DNA of 10,830 bases, from assembly GCA_020353135.1 (NCBI GenBank), contig CP070688.1, positions 1,011,608 through 1,022,437 on the forward strand, given 5' to 3'. Positions within the stretch are counted from its first letter, which is position 1. Each line of letters begins with the position of its first letter. The position numbers and the translations under genes are program-made. This stretch comes from Chloroflexota bacterium (GTDB lineage: Bacteria > Chloroflexota > Anaerolineae > Promineifilales > Promineifilaceae). A model generated the notes under the pieces. The model had not been told where the DNA came from. It ran no database searches and was given only the letters and a program-made list of their open reading frames with translations. Below, piece by piece: positions 1-6,416 of the stretch.

Positions 1-728
1 GCATAGTAGTGGATCGGGATGCCGAAATTGTGCAGGATGGTGTCGGTCAATTGGGCCACTGCGCCGCCCGGAAAACCAACCGAAGAGCCGCGTGACAATG
101 CGGTATTCAAACGATTACTGGTCCAGCCCGGTATATGCACCCACAAGTCCCGGGGCAAGGAGACCATGGAAGCTGTCGGGCCTTCTCGGTTGACGGCCAG
201 GATGATCATCGTGTCGGTCCGGCCGACGCCCTGGTCGAGCGCGATGTCGCTGCCCAGCAGCAGGATATTGGTCGTGCCCAGTGGTACCGCGAAAGTCGGC
301 ACCGGCGTCGCCGCGCCGGGATTGATGATGAAGCGTGTGCCGGTGATATTGGCCAGGGTCGGAACCAGTTGCGGTCTGCTGGTGGGTGATGGCGTCGGCG
401 AAAGCGTCTGGGTCGGCGTCGGTTCGTCGGTCGGCTGCCCGGTTACCGCCGTCGTGCTGTCGGGCGTGGCTGTTTCTTCCTCTAATTCCTCTGTCGCGGT
501 CGCCATGGGCGTATTGGTCGGCGGCAGACTCGTCCGCGTTGCCGTTGCTGTGGCGGTTGGCACATCAGTGATCTGGATGGCTACCGCCGTCGGCGCTAGC
601 GTCGGCAGTGGATCGCTGGACCCCCTGACGAAGTTTCGCAGGCCAAAGAAGCCGGCCACGAGCGCGAAGGCGATGATTATGATGACGAGGACGATACGCG
701 CCAGACGAGGCGAAGATTCACTGTTCAC
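1..728 (-). CDS. LytR-CpsA-Psr (LCP) family cell-wall glycopolymer ligase, C-terminus missing
   Basis: LCP proteins transfer undecaprenyl-linked glycopolymers to a cell-wall acceptor on the outer face of the membrane. The reading frame begins at a GTG (728-726), with an in-frame TAG three codons upstream, and stays open for 242 codons to the window edge. Residues about 9-30 are a single hydrophobic segment after a short Arg-containing N-terminus, so it is a type II membrane anchor. Residues about 40-145 are a Thr/Pro/Ala-rich linker with many TPT-type repeats. The LCP domain then begins: NILLLGSD (154-161), RTDTM (170-174) and SLPRD (190-194), which include the Arg and Asp residues that bind the pyrophosphate lipid in this family, then an IPG (199-201) and an N208 of the 'kiN' block. 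The gene lies 57 nt downstream of the export permease on the same strand and has its own extended -10. The family is certain; the substrate is unknown. Confidence 0.9.
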   Translation of the reverse strand, partial: MNSESSPRLARIVLVIIIIAFALVAGFFGLRNFVRGSSDPLPTLAPTAVAIQITDVPTATATATRTSLPPTNTPMATATEELEEETATPDSTTAVTGQPTDEPTPTQTLSPTPSPTSRPQLVPTLANITGTRFIINPGAATPVPTFAVPLGTTNILLLGSDIALDQGVGRTDTMIILAVNREGPTASMVSLPRDLWVHIPGWTSNRLNTALSRGSSVGFPGGAVAQLTDTILHNFGIPIHYY

Positions 729-769
729 AATAGCCTAATTGATTTCTGTTTCTTTGACACAAGGCGGGG

Positions 770-778
770 ATTATACCA
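770..778 (-). promoter_or_regulatory. Extended -10 promoter for the LCP gene
   Basis: Read on the minus strand this is TGGTATAAT, a perfect TATAAT with the upstream TG of an extended -10. It sits about 42 nt upstream of the GTG start of the LCP gene and just past the permease stop codon. No good -35 is visible at 16-18 nt, which is tolerable for an extended -10. Confidence 0.5.
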
Positions 779-785
779 TGAAATA

Positions 786-1679
786 CTAGAGCTTCTCGGC
801 AAATATGTGCTGGAATCGGGCGAACAAAAAGTAGCCAAAGACGAAACAGATCACAGCCGTAAAGAACGTACGGCTCAGGAATACAGGATCCATGGACACC
901 GGTCCGTCGCTGCCCATTGTGCCCCACAGAACGGTGCGATAACCGTCGACGATTGAGGCCATTGGGTTGAGCCAGCGCATGACGACGGCCGGTTCGAAGG
1001 TGATGCCTAGGATCGTTTGTTCTGCGCCTAGCCATTCTAGCGGATAGACCACTGGCGTCAGGAAGAACCAGGCCAGCAGCACCACGTCCAGAATCATCAT
1101 GACGTCACGATAGAAGACATTCACCGCGCTCAGAGTCAGCACCAATCCGAGCATGAAGAGCATCTGGGTGACCAGAAGCGCCGGCACCCACAGGGCGTGC
1201 ACAGTCAGGCCAATGCCGGAAATGTAAATGAAGACTACCAGGACCACAAATGCCAGCATGAAGTTGACCAGGTTTGAGAACATGGCCGAAGTCGGCAGAA
1301 GTTCTCTCGGGAAGTAGACTTTTCTGATCATGGGTGCGCCGGAGGTGACCGAAGTCGTGCCGCCAAGCATCGTGCCGTTGAAGAATTGCCAGGGCAGCAA
1401 TCCGGCAAGTACGAATATCGGATAGGCGCGGACACCTTCATTGGGCATCAGCCTGCCGAAGACGAGGGTAAAGACCAACATCATGAGCAGCGGATTGAGC
1501 AGGCTCCAGATCACGCCCAAGATCGAGTTTCGGTAGCGAACCTTGACGTCTCGCTTGACGAGATTGTACAGCAGGAATCGATAGCGGAAGGTTTCCTTGA
1601 GATTGCCGCGCCAGTCAAGCCAACCGACGCTTGAGTCCATGATTTTAATCTGTCTGCTCTTGTCGGTTCTGACTGCCAT
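786..1679 (-). CDS. ABC-2 type polysaccharide export permease (Wzm/TagG/KpsM-like)
   Basis: This is the membrane subunit of an ABC exporter that moves lipid-linked polysaccharide across the cytoplasmic membrane. The 297-residue length is typical once the longer cytosolic N-terminus is counted. Family blocks are clear: KRDVKVRY (42-49) followed by the NSILGVIWSLLNPL block, NVFYRD (187-192), a FFLTPVVYP block (205-213) and LNPMASIVDGYR (237-248). About six hydrophobic segments can be placed near residues 60-78, 86-106, 138-155, 164-186, 196-214 and 272-288. ATG at 1679 is the first start, with only a weak GGA-type ribosome site upstream; M14 is an alternative. It follows a GT4 gene (86-nt gap) and precedes the LCP gene. 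No partner ATPase (Wzt/TagH) is encoded beside it, which is unusual because the two are usually adjacent. Polymer identity is unknown. Confidence 0.92.
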   Translation of the reverse strand: MAVRTDKSRQIKIMDSSVGWLDWRGNLKETFRYRFLLYNLVKRDVKVRYRNSILGVIWSLLNPLLMMLVFTLVFGRLMPNEGVRAYPIFVLAGLLPWQFFNGTMLGGTTSVTSGAPMIRKVYFPRELLPTSAMFSNLVNFMLAFVVLVVFIYISGIGLTVHALWVPALLVTQMLFMLGLVLTLSAVNVFYRDVMMILDVVLLAWFFLTPVVYPLEWLGAEQTILGITFEPAVVMRWLNPMASIVDGYRTVLWGTMGSDGPVSMDPVFLSRTFFTAVICFVFGYFLFARFQHIFAEKL

Positions 1680-1745
1680 GATTATCGTCCACTGATGCCA
1701 TGCTGAAGATTACGGCGGCCGCCAGGCAGCCTACACAACCGCCCA

Positions 1746-1751
1746 ATTATA
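1746..1751 (-). promoter_or_regulatory. Possible -10 box upstream of the export permease
   Basis: TATAAT on the minus strand, in the 86-nt gap between the GT4 stop and the permease start, about 67 nt before the permease ATG. No convincing -35 is present, so it may add to readthrough from the GT4 gene rather than replace it. Its surroundings (GGCTATAATTGGG) resemble the -10 at 6077-6082. Confidence 0.35.
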
Positions 1752-1765
1752 GCCAACATGAAAGA

Positions 1766-3037
1766 CTATGGGGAATTAGAGATGCGAAGGACCGACCGGT
1801 AAACGGTTGCTATGTCGTGAACATGATCGTCGATTTGCCGCACCGGTGTGATGGCCGCCTGCAGTTCGCATAATCGCTCGGGGCGCGAGTGAAGCTCGCG
1901 CAGCAGCCGGCGCAAGACGGCTGCATCGCCGGCCGGAAACAGCAAGCCGTCCTGGCCGTCCGCCAGCCGTTCGGGCAAGGCGCCCAGGTTAGAAGCAATG
2001 ACCAGCGCGCCGGCCGCTCGAGCCTCTTGCGCGATGAGCGAAGACGTCTCGTACCAGAGGGAGGGCACCACCACGACATCGGCCGCGGCCAGGGCCATCC
2101 AGACCTCGTCATGCTCCAGCCGGCCGGCGAAGGTCACCTTTGCCGACCGGGCCAGGCGCCTGAGCGCGGTCGCATACTCTGCCTTTGCCGACAAGTCGCC
2201 GTAGATGGTTACCTGTACCCCATCGGGCAGGCCGGCCGCGGCTTCAACCAGCACGTGGACGCCCTTTTGCCAGGTGATTCCGCCCACGTAGACGACCTGT
2301 AGCTGGCCGGTCGCCGGCCGCCGTCTAGCCGGCATAACGGCCGGCAACTGGATGCCATGGGGTACGATCACCATCCGCTCCGAGGGAGCGCCCAGTCGAA
2401 CGGTCTCGTCGCGAACGAATTCGCTTGGGGCGATGATGGCCTGGGCGCCGCTGAGCAGCCTGGCCAGCAGCCGGTTACGCCGGGCCAGCAGCGGCGCCAA
2501 TCCATGCCCGGCGACGGCCAGATCAGGCAGCCCACTCCGGGCCTGGACGCATCGGGCGCAGTTCAGAAAACGATCTGGCCCGGCGCAGAGTGTTTGATCG
2601 TAGTTGGTCAGTAATTGGGCGTTGGCGCAGATGGTCCAATAATCGTGCAAAGTAAGGACATACGGTATGCCACGCTCGTTCAGTACCTCCACCAGCCCGG
2701 CTGGCAAGCCCATCAGATGCTGAATATGGGCCAGTTCTGGCTGCTCTTGATCGAGAATGTGTTCCAGAAACGTGATCGCAGAGTGATTCCAGAATGTGCG
2801 CAGAAAAACCGCCGGCCGGCTGTCAGAGCCGATTCTCTGGCGATAGACGCGCACGCCTTGTTCAAGAACTGGCGCCGGCCGCGGTTCGCCGCTAGCGGCC
2901 GGCACGTAGACTGTCGGGTTATGCCCGTCTGCGGCTTGCTTTTGGGCCAGGTGTCGAGTATATAGCTCTGTTCCGCCCAGATGATCTGGCGGGTACTGGT
3001 GGACGATATGGAGTACTTTCACGTTACGAGTGATCAT
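1766..3037 (-). CDS. GT4 family glycosyltransferase with a four-cysteine segment
   Basis: Predicted retaining GT-B glycosyltransferase that uses a nucleotide-sugar donor to extend a cell-surface glycan; 423 residues is normal for the family. The N-terminal Rossmann half opens with KVLHIVHQYPP and the GGTELYT loop (21-27), and has a LTLHDYW block (129-134). The C-terminal half has the sugar-nucleotide site: VVYVGGITWQKG, then the E-x7-E motif with E330 and E338 inside YETSSLIAQEARAAG. Cys137, Cys151, Cys160 and Cys163 follow the HDYW block; similar Cys-rich inserts occur in other GT4 enzymes of this type. The longest start is ATG at 3037; a GTG five codons later (3022) would give the more usual N-terminus MKVLHIV. 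It is the first gene of the minus-strand block leading into the permease and LCP genes. Donor and acceptor cannot be told from sequence. Confidence 0.9.
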   Translation of the reverse strand: MITRNVKVLHIVHQYPPDHLGGTELYTRHLAQKQAADGHNPTVYVPAASGEPRPAPVLEQGVRVYRQRIGSDSRPAVFLRTFWNHSAITFLEHILDQEQPELAHIQHLMGLPAGLVEVLNERGIPYVLTLHDYWTICANAQLLTNYDQTLCAGPDRFLNCARCVQARSGLPDLAVAGHGLAPLLARRNRLLARLLSGAQAIIAPSEFVRDETVRLGAPSERMVIVPHGIQLPAVMPARRRPATGQLQVVYVGGITWQKGVHVLVEAAAGLPDGVQVTIYGDLSAKAEYATALRRLARSAKVTFAGRLEHDEVWMALAAADVVVVPSLWYETSSLIAQEARAAGALVIASNLGALPERLADGQDGLLFPAGDAAVLRRLLRELHSRPERLCELQAAITPVRQIDDHVHDIATVYRSVLRISNSP

Positions 3038-3101
3038 TTTACCAGCGCCTGACTACATCCGTCCAACACCGTCCATAGCGTTCGTTGCAATAACCTGCCT
3101 C

Positions 3102-3110
3102 TGATAGAAT
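3102..3110 (+). promoter_or_regulatory. Possible extended -10 for the plus-strand GT4 gene
   Basis: TGATAGAAT: a TG followed one base later by TAGAAT (5 of 6 to consensus), 35 nt upstream of the ATG at 3146. A TTGCAA lies at 3085-3090 but only 14 nt away, too close for a standard -35. On the other strand a CATAAT lies inside the neighbouring palindrome (3126-3131) and could serve the divergent GT4 gene. Confidence 0.4.
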
Positions 3111-3120
3111 GTCGCCACAA

Positions 3121-3135
3121 GCGGCATTATGCCGC
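3121..3135. promoter_or_regulatory. Perfect 15-bp palindrome between divergent glycosyltransferase genes
   Basis: GCGGCATTATGCCGC is a perfect dyad: 7-nt arms around a central T. It lies 10 nt before the start codon at 3146 and about 84 nt before the divergent start at 3037. It could be an operator, or in RNA a short hairpin (5-bp GC stem, 5-nt loop) at the 5' end of the plus-strand transcript. It contains a CATAAT on the minus strand, so a protein bound here could control both directions. The function is inferred. Confidence 0.4.
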
Positions 3136-3145
3136 CCCGAGTGAT

Positions 3146-4432
3146 ATGATGCGTATTCTCCATCTAATCCAACGTTATTATCCGGCTCGCGGTGGGGCAG
3201 AGCTTCACCTGGAGAAGATCTCCGCCTACCTGGCCGCGGCCGGCCACGAGATCACCATCGCCACGAGCGACGCGTTGGATTTTGAGCTTTTCTGGGATCC
3301 CGGCCGGCGGCGGGTCCAAACGCTGACTGGAACACACCAGGGCGTGCAGATAGAACGTTTTCGCGTGCGCCACTTGCCCGTTTCACAATTGGCTTACCCG
3401 GGTATCAGGCGGCTCCTGTGGCTCCTATCGACGATCAAGCCGGTCCCCGAATCGCTCCTGCTGCGGTTGGCGGACTATACGCCTTTTGTGCCGGAATTAT
3501 GGCGCTGGGCCGGGGCGCAAGATCGGCCATTCGACCTGGTTGCGGCCATGACCATTGTCTTTGAACCGTTCGTGGCCGCAGGTCTCAAGATCGCCCGCAG
3601 TCAGGGGATACCTTTTGCTTGTTACCCGCTGACCCACCTGGGCGCCGGCCCGACTCCGGCCGCCGACGCGCTGAGCCGGTTTTATACCATGCGCCACCAG
3701 GTTGGCCTGGTCGCAGCCAGCGACGCGGTGATCGCCCAGACGCCGGCCGAAAAGTCGTTCTACGTAGAGCGCGGCATCGCGCCTGAGAAGATCGGTGCGG
3801 TGGGACCCGGAGTGACGCCCGAAGATGTCGTCGGCGGCGATGAGTCGAGATTCCGTCGGGACTACGGCATCGCCGGACCGATGGTTTTGTCCATTGGCGC
3901 CATGTCGGCCGACAAGGGGACGGTCCAAACCGTCGAGGCGGTCCGGCAGCTATGGCGATCTGGCCGGCAGCTGGACCTGGTTCTGATCGGCTCAGAGCTG
4001 GCGCCTTTCCGCTCGTATTTGCAAAGCCTGCCCGGCGCTGAGCGCCGGCGACTTCACGTTCTGGGCGCCGTCGACGAAGACGTCAAGCGTGATGCGCTGG
4101 CGGCGGCTACTATCTTCTCCATGCCTTCACGAACAGATTCCTTCGGCATCAGCTACCTCGAAGCCTGGCTTTACGGCCGGCCGGTCATCGGCGCTCGAAC
4201 TTGGGGCGTCATGGACGTCATCGACGAAGGGTTTGATGGCCTCCTGGTTCCATTTGGCGATGCGCCGGCCCTGGCCCAGGCCATCGCGGGGCTGTTGGAC
4301 GATCTGGACGAGGCCGATCGCCTGGGCGAGAACGGCCGGCGCAAGGTTTATGCCGGCCACACCTGGGACCGGAAGTGCCAAATGGTGGCCCAGATCTACG
4401 ATCGATTGATTCGGTCAGAATCCCCGGCCTGA
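3146..4432 (+). CDS. GT4 family glycosyltransferase with Asp in the first Glu position of the E-x7-E motif
   Basis: Predicted GT-B fold glycosyltransferase of 428 residues for glycan chain assembly at the cytoplasmic face of the membrane. The N-terminal half starts MMRILHLIQRYYP and has the GGAELHLEK loop (16-24). The second Rossmann domain has VLSIGAMSADKG (247-258), whose Lys257 matches the donor-phosphate Lys of the family. The motif near the donor sugar is DSFGISYLEAWLYG (331-344): Asp331 stands where most members have Glu, and Glu339 is kept. A second ATG directly follows the first; no clear ribosome site distinguishes them. The gene stands alone on the plus strand between two minus-strand blocks, divergent from one GT4 gene and convergent with another (48-nt gap). 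Substrate is unknown. Confidence 0.88.
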   Translation: MMRILHLIQRYYPARGGAELHLEKISAYLAAAGHEITIATSDALDFELFWDPGRRRVQTLTGTHQGVQIERFRVRHLPVSQLAYPGIRRLLWLLSTIKPVPESLLLRLADYTPFVPELWRWAGAQDRPFDLVAAMTIVFEPFVAAGLKIARSQGIPFACYPLTHLGAGPTPAADALSRFYTMRHQVGLVAASDAVIAQTPAEKSFYVERGIAPEKIGAVGPGVTPEDVVGGDESRFRRDYGIAGPMVLSIGAMSADKGTVQTVEAVRQLWRSGRQLDLVLIGSELAPFRSYLQSLPGAERRRLHVLGAVDEDVKRDALAAATIFSMPSRTDSFGISYLEAWLYGRPVIGARTWGVMDVIDEGFDGLLVPFGDAPALAQAIAGLLDDLDEADRLGENGRRKVYAGHTWDRKCQMVAQIYDRLIRSESPA

Positions 4433-4453
4433 CAGCGCTCACCGGCGATACCT

Positions 4454-4470
4454 GCCCGACATCAGCGGGC
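4454..4470. terminator. Small hairpin between convergent genes, possible weak terminator
   Basis: GCCCG (4454-4458) and CGGGC (4466-4470) form a 5-bp stem with a 7-nt loop in the 48-nt gap between two convergent GT4 genes. There is no T-run on either side, so it is a weak candidate for an intrinsic terminator; the position is the main argument. Confidence 0.25.
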
Positions 4471-4480
4471 CGGCTGACTA

Positions 4481-5668
4481 TCACGCTTTCGCGATTGGCT
4501 TCCGGGCGATTTCCAACACATGCTCCATGAAGCGCGCATATTGCCCGGCCACCCCGCGCGGATCCAGGTACTCGCTAGCGTAAGCGGCCGCCGCCAGGCC
4601 CATCGCCAGCCTCTTCTCCGGCTGGCGGATCATGAATAACATCGCCTCGGTCAGCGAGTCGACGTCCAACGGGGCTACTTGTTGGCAAATCTCAGCCGGC
4701 AACTCTCCGTACCAACCGTCGTCGAAAACGACGATCGGTTTGCCTGCTGCCAGCGCACGAACAGCGGCGGCCGACGTCTCGCCCAATGTAGGATGACGGA
4801 GCGCGATCACCGCGTCGGCCGCTGCCGTCCAGCCCTTGAATTCCTCCATGGTTACCCTGCCTGTACAATGGACGCTGGTCTGGAGATGCCTCTCGCGGAT
4901 CATCCTGGGCAGATTCACATCCGTGTGCGCGCCGCCCACGATCAGAAGGAATACCTCTGGCTCAACCTGCTTCAACCGCCCGAAGGCGTCGAGAGCCAGA
5001 TCGATCCGTTTGCTGGCGTTGACCAGGCCCGTCGTCGCGAACAGCACCGTCCGATCCGGCAATTTTAAACGGTGGCGTAGTGAAACGGCGTCTACGTCGG
5101 CGGCAAGAAGAGGAATTATCGCCAGCGGGCGGTCAACGCTTCGCCGGCTGACGCGTTCGGCCGCATAGTGGCTATGGACGATGACGCCCAGGCTGCGGTC
5201 GACTAAACGTTTGCTGAAGTTCAACGATTGAACCGGTTTCTTCCGGCGACCCAGGCGGATCTGCCAGGCCAAGTTGTACCCGGCCGGTCCCACTTCGTAA
5301 CCGATTTCGCGGGCGTATGCTGCATGGTCGCCGCGGCCGATGGTCACATGGGCCGCAAAATCACGCAGGATGACATCGTGCAAGACGACGATGCCAGGGT
5401 GGCGCAGCGCCATTTCGTAGATGCCCTCATGAAAAGGGCTATTACCCATGTGATACAAGGCCAAGTCAAATTCCCAGCGCTTTTTTGGGTAAGCACTCAT
5501 TGGCTCGACCTGGTAGCGCTGGCGCAGCGCCCCGTCGACCCGAGATGGCCGCCCGGCGAAGAGGGTCAGGTTCACGAACTCAGAAAGTGACCGAAGTAGC
5601 TCCTGGCTATAATCGGCGATGCCAGTCGGCTCGGGAGGCAACGGGCTGAAATAGGCGATGTCGAGCAA
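4481..5668 (-). CDS. GT4 family glycosyltransferase, GETS-type subfamily
   Basis: Predicted GT-B glycosyltransferase of 395 residues. It starts at TTG (5668-5666), giving (M)LDIAYFSPLPPEPTG, which fits the usual N-terminus of this subfamily; a G-run (5685-5680) 11 nt upstream may act as ribosome site. Seen in order: GIADYS loop (16-21), YHMGNSPFH (72-80), VVLHDVIL (94-101), VHSHYAAE (164-171), FATTGLVNASKR donor loop, then the GETS block (296-299). Glu297 is kept, but the second Glu of E-x7-E is Ala305, as R/A-rich replacements are in related enzymes. The gene begins 3 nt after the stop of the coiled-coil gene, so translation is likely coupled. It converges with the plus-strand GT4 gene. The donor sugar is unknown. 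Confidence 0.88.
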   Translation of the reverse strand: MLDIAYFSPLPPEPTGIADYSQELLRSLSEFVNLTLFAGRPSRVDGALRQRYQVEPMSAYPKKRWEFDLALYHMGNSPFHEGIYEMALRHPGIVVLHDVILRDFAAHVTIGRGDHAAYAREIGYEVGPAGYNLAWQIRLGRRKKPVQSLNFSKRLVDRSLGVIVHSHYAAERVSRRSVDRPLAIIPLLAADVDAVSLRHRLKLPDRTVLFATTGLVNASKRIDLALDAFGRLKQVEPEVFLLIVGGAHTDVNLPRMIRERHLQTSVHCTGRVTMEEFKGWTAAADAVIALRHPTLGETSAAAVRALAAGKPIVVFDDGWYGELPAEICQQVAPLDVDSLTEAMLFMIRQPEKRLAMGLAAAAYASEYLDPRGVAGQYARFMEHVLEIARKPIAKA

Positions 5669-5671
5669 GAT

Positions 5672-6040
5672 TCAAGTTTCCCCCCGGTCGGCCTTTTGAT
5701 TGGCCTCCAACCGATCGAGGCGCGTCTCAAGAAAGGCCAGCCGGCGATTGAGTTCGACCAGCTGGGCCGTAAATTGGGCCAATTGGTGCGCCAGCTGGCT
5801 GTCCTCCCTATCGAGCGCCGCCAGGTGAGCCTCGAATTCATCCAGGCGAATGGCCACCAATCTATCCACCCAATGCTTCTGTGCGGGCGCCAGCCGTTCG
5901 TACCATTTCGGCTCCCGTTTATCCCAGGCGAGTTGCAGGCGCTCCTTCAGCGAATCGGAGAGTTCCTCGTTTGGAAGAACGTCAGCGCTGGCTGCCTCTG
6001 CCTCTTGCTTCTCTTCGGGCCCGGTTTGGTCGCTCGACAT
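5672..6040 (-). CDS. Small cytosolic coiled-coil protein, function unknown
   Basis: I do not recognise a family. The product is 122 residues, highly charged, with no signal peptide or membrane segment. Residues 1-30 are acidic and probably disordered (EEKQEAEAASAD). Residues about 30-66 contain a helical segment with a W-x(6)-W-type aromatic patch (Trp39, Trp46, Tyr47, Trp57). Residues about 66-113 show heptad-like spacing of Leu/Ile/Phe among Glu, Gln and Arg, a convincing coiled coil. ATG at 6040 follows a promoter at 6077-6104. The stop lies 3 nt before the TTG start of the GT4 gene, so the two are probably translationally coupled and made together. A scaffold or chain-length role for the partner glycosyltransferase is possible, but this rests on position and coiled coil only. 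The antisense frame over the same bases is shorter and lacks protein features. Confidence 0.75.
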   Translation of the reverse strand: MSSDQTGPEEKQEAEAASADVLPNEELSDSLKERLQLAWDKREPKWYERLAPAQKHWVDRLVAIRLDEFEAHLAALDREDSQLAHQLAQFTAQLVELNRRLAFLETRLDRLEANQKADRGET

Positions 6041-6076
6041 AGTTAACTCGTTTTACCATAATCAAGATGTTCACCC

Positions 6077-6104
6077 ATTATAGCGGCGCAGCGCTGGGCA
6101 ACAA
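6077..6104 (-). promoter_or_regulatory. Promoter for the coiled-coil/GT4 pair
   Basis: On the minus strand TTGTTG (6104-6099) and TATAAT (6082-6077) are separated by 16 nt. The -10 is perfect; the -35 matches TTGACA only in its first half. The -10 lies 36 nt upstream of the ATG at 6040, giving a short leader. Confidence 0.55.
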
Positions 6105-6255
6105 TCTGGTGGCAGTCGTATACTTTTCAAGCAAGGGTTAGAAACCAGGGGTAGGCGGCCAACCGTCGTCCGTCCTGTCCTGGTCATAACGGCCGCTGGC
6201 GATATCAGGGGGACGCCTTGCCGCCGGACAACCACTTTTTTAGAATCGCGCGGGT

Positions 6256-6283
6256 TTGAAATGCAAACGTTCGACAATATACT
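6256..6283 (+). promoter_or_regulatory. Promoter for the methyltransferase operon
   Basis: TTGAAA (6256-6261, 5 of 6 to consensus), a 16-nt spacer, and TATACT (6278-6283, 5 of 6). This is the best sigma-70-type match seen in the window. Transcription would begin near 6290, leaving a leader of about 127 nt before the ATG at 6417. Confidence 0.6.
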
Positions 6284-6416
6284 AAGTGGTCGACAGGAAC
6301 TGACGGGTACCCGGCGCTCTTCACGCCGCGTGGCATAGCCGTCGCGATCGTGAACGTCAACCAAAAGTTCTTTATCGGTTGCCAGAGAACGTGAAATGGT
6401 GAAAGACGGTTGAGAT

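Larger units (their letters stand above)
6041..6416. other. 376-bp divergent intergenic region with two promoters and a long leader
   Basis: This gap separates the minus-strand coiled-coil/GT4 pair from the plus-strand methyltransferase operon. It holds a promoter for each direction (6077-6104 minus, 6256-6283 plus). Between them, about 6105-6255, I see no convincing gene; there is a run of seven T (6235-6241) without a clear hairpin. From about 6290 to 6416 lies a plus-strand leader of about 130 nt with one short hairpin (CGGCG 6312-6316, CGCCG 6324-6328). I see no known riboswitch in it. Confidence 0.6.

Noticed and set aside
19..738. Plus-strand frame of 239 codons with Val/Gly-rich repeats
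   Set aside because: It is the antisense of the LCP gene. The VGVG-type runs are the complement of the Thr/Pro codons, and the minus strand carries clear LCP motifs.
5696..6046. Plus-strand frame of 116 codons opposite the coiled-coil gene
   Set aside because: The minus-strand frame has heptads, a good promoter and a stop 3 nt before the next gene; the plus-strand frame has none of these.
6100..6255. T-run at 6235-6241 as an intrinsic terminator
   Set aside because: The bases before it (TTGCCGCCGGACAA) form only a poor, mismatched stem, and no gene ends just upstream on that strand.
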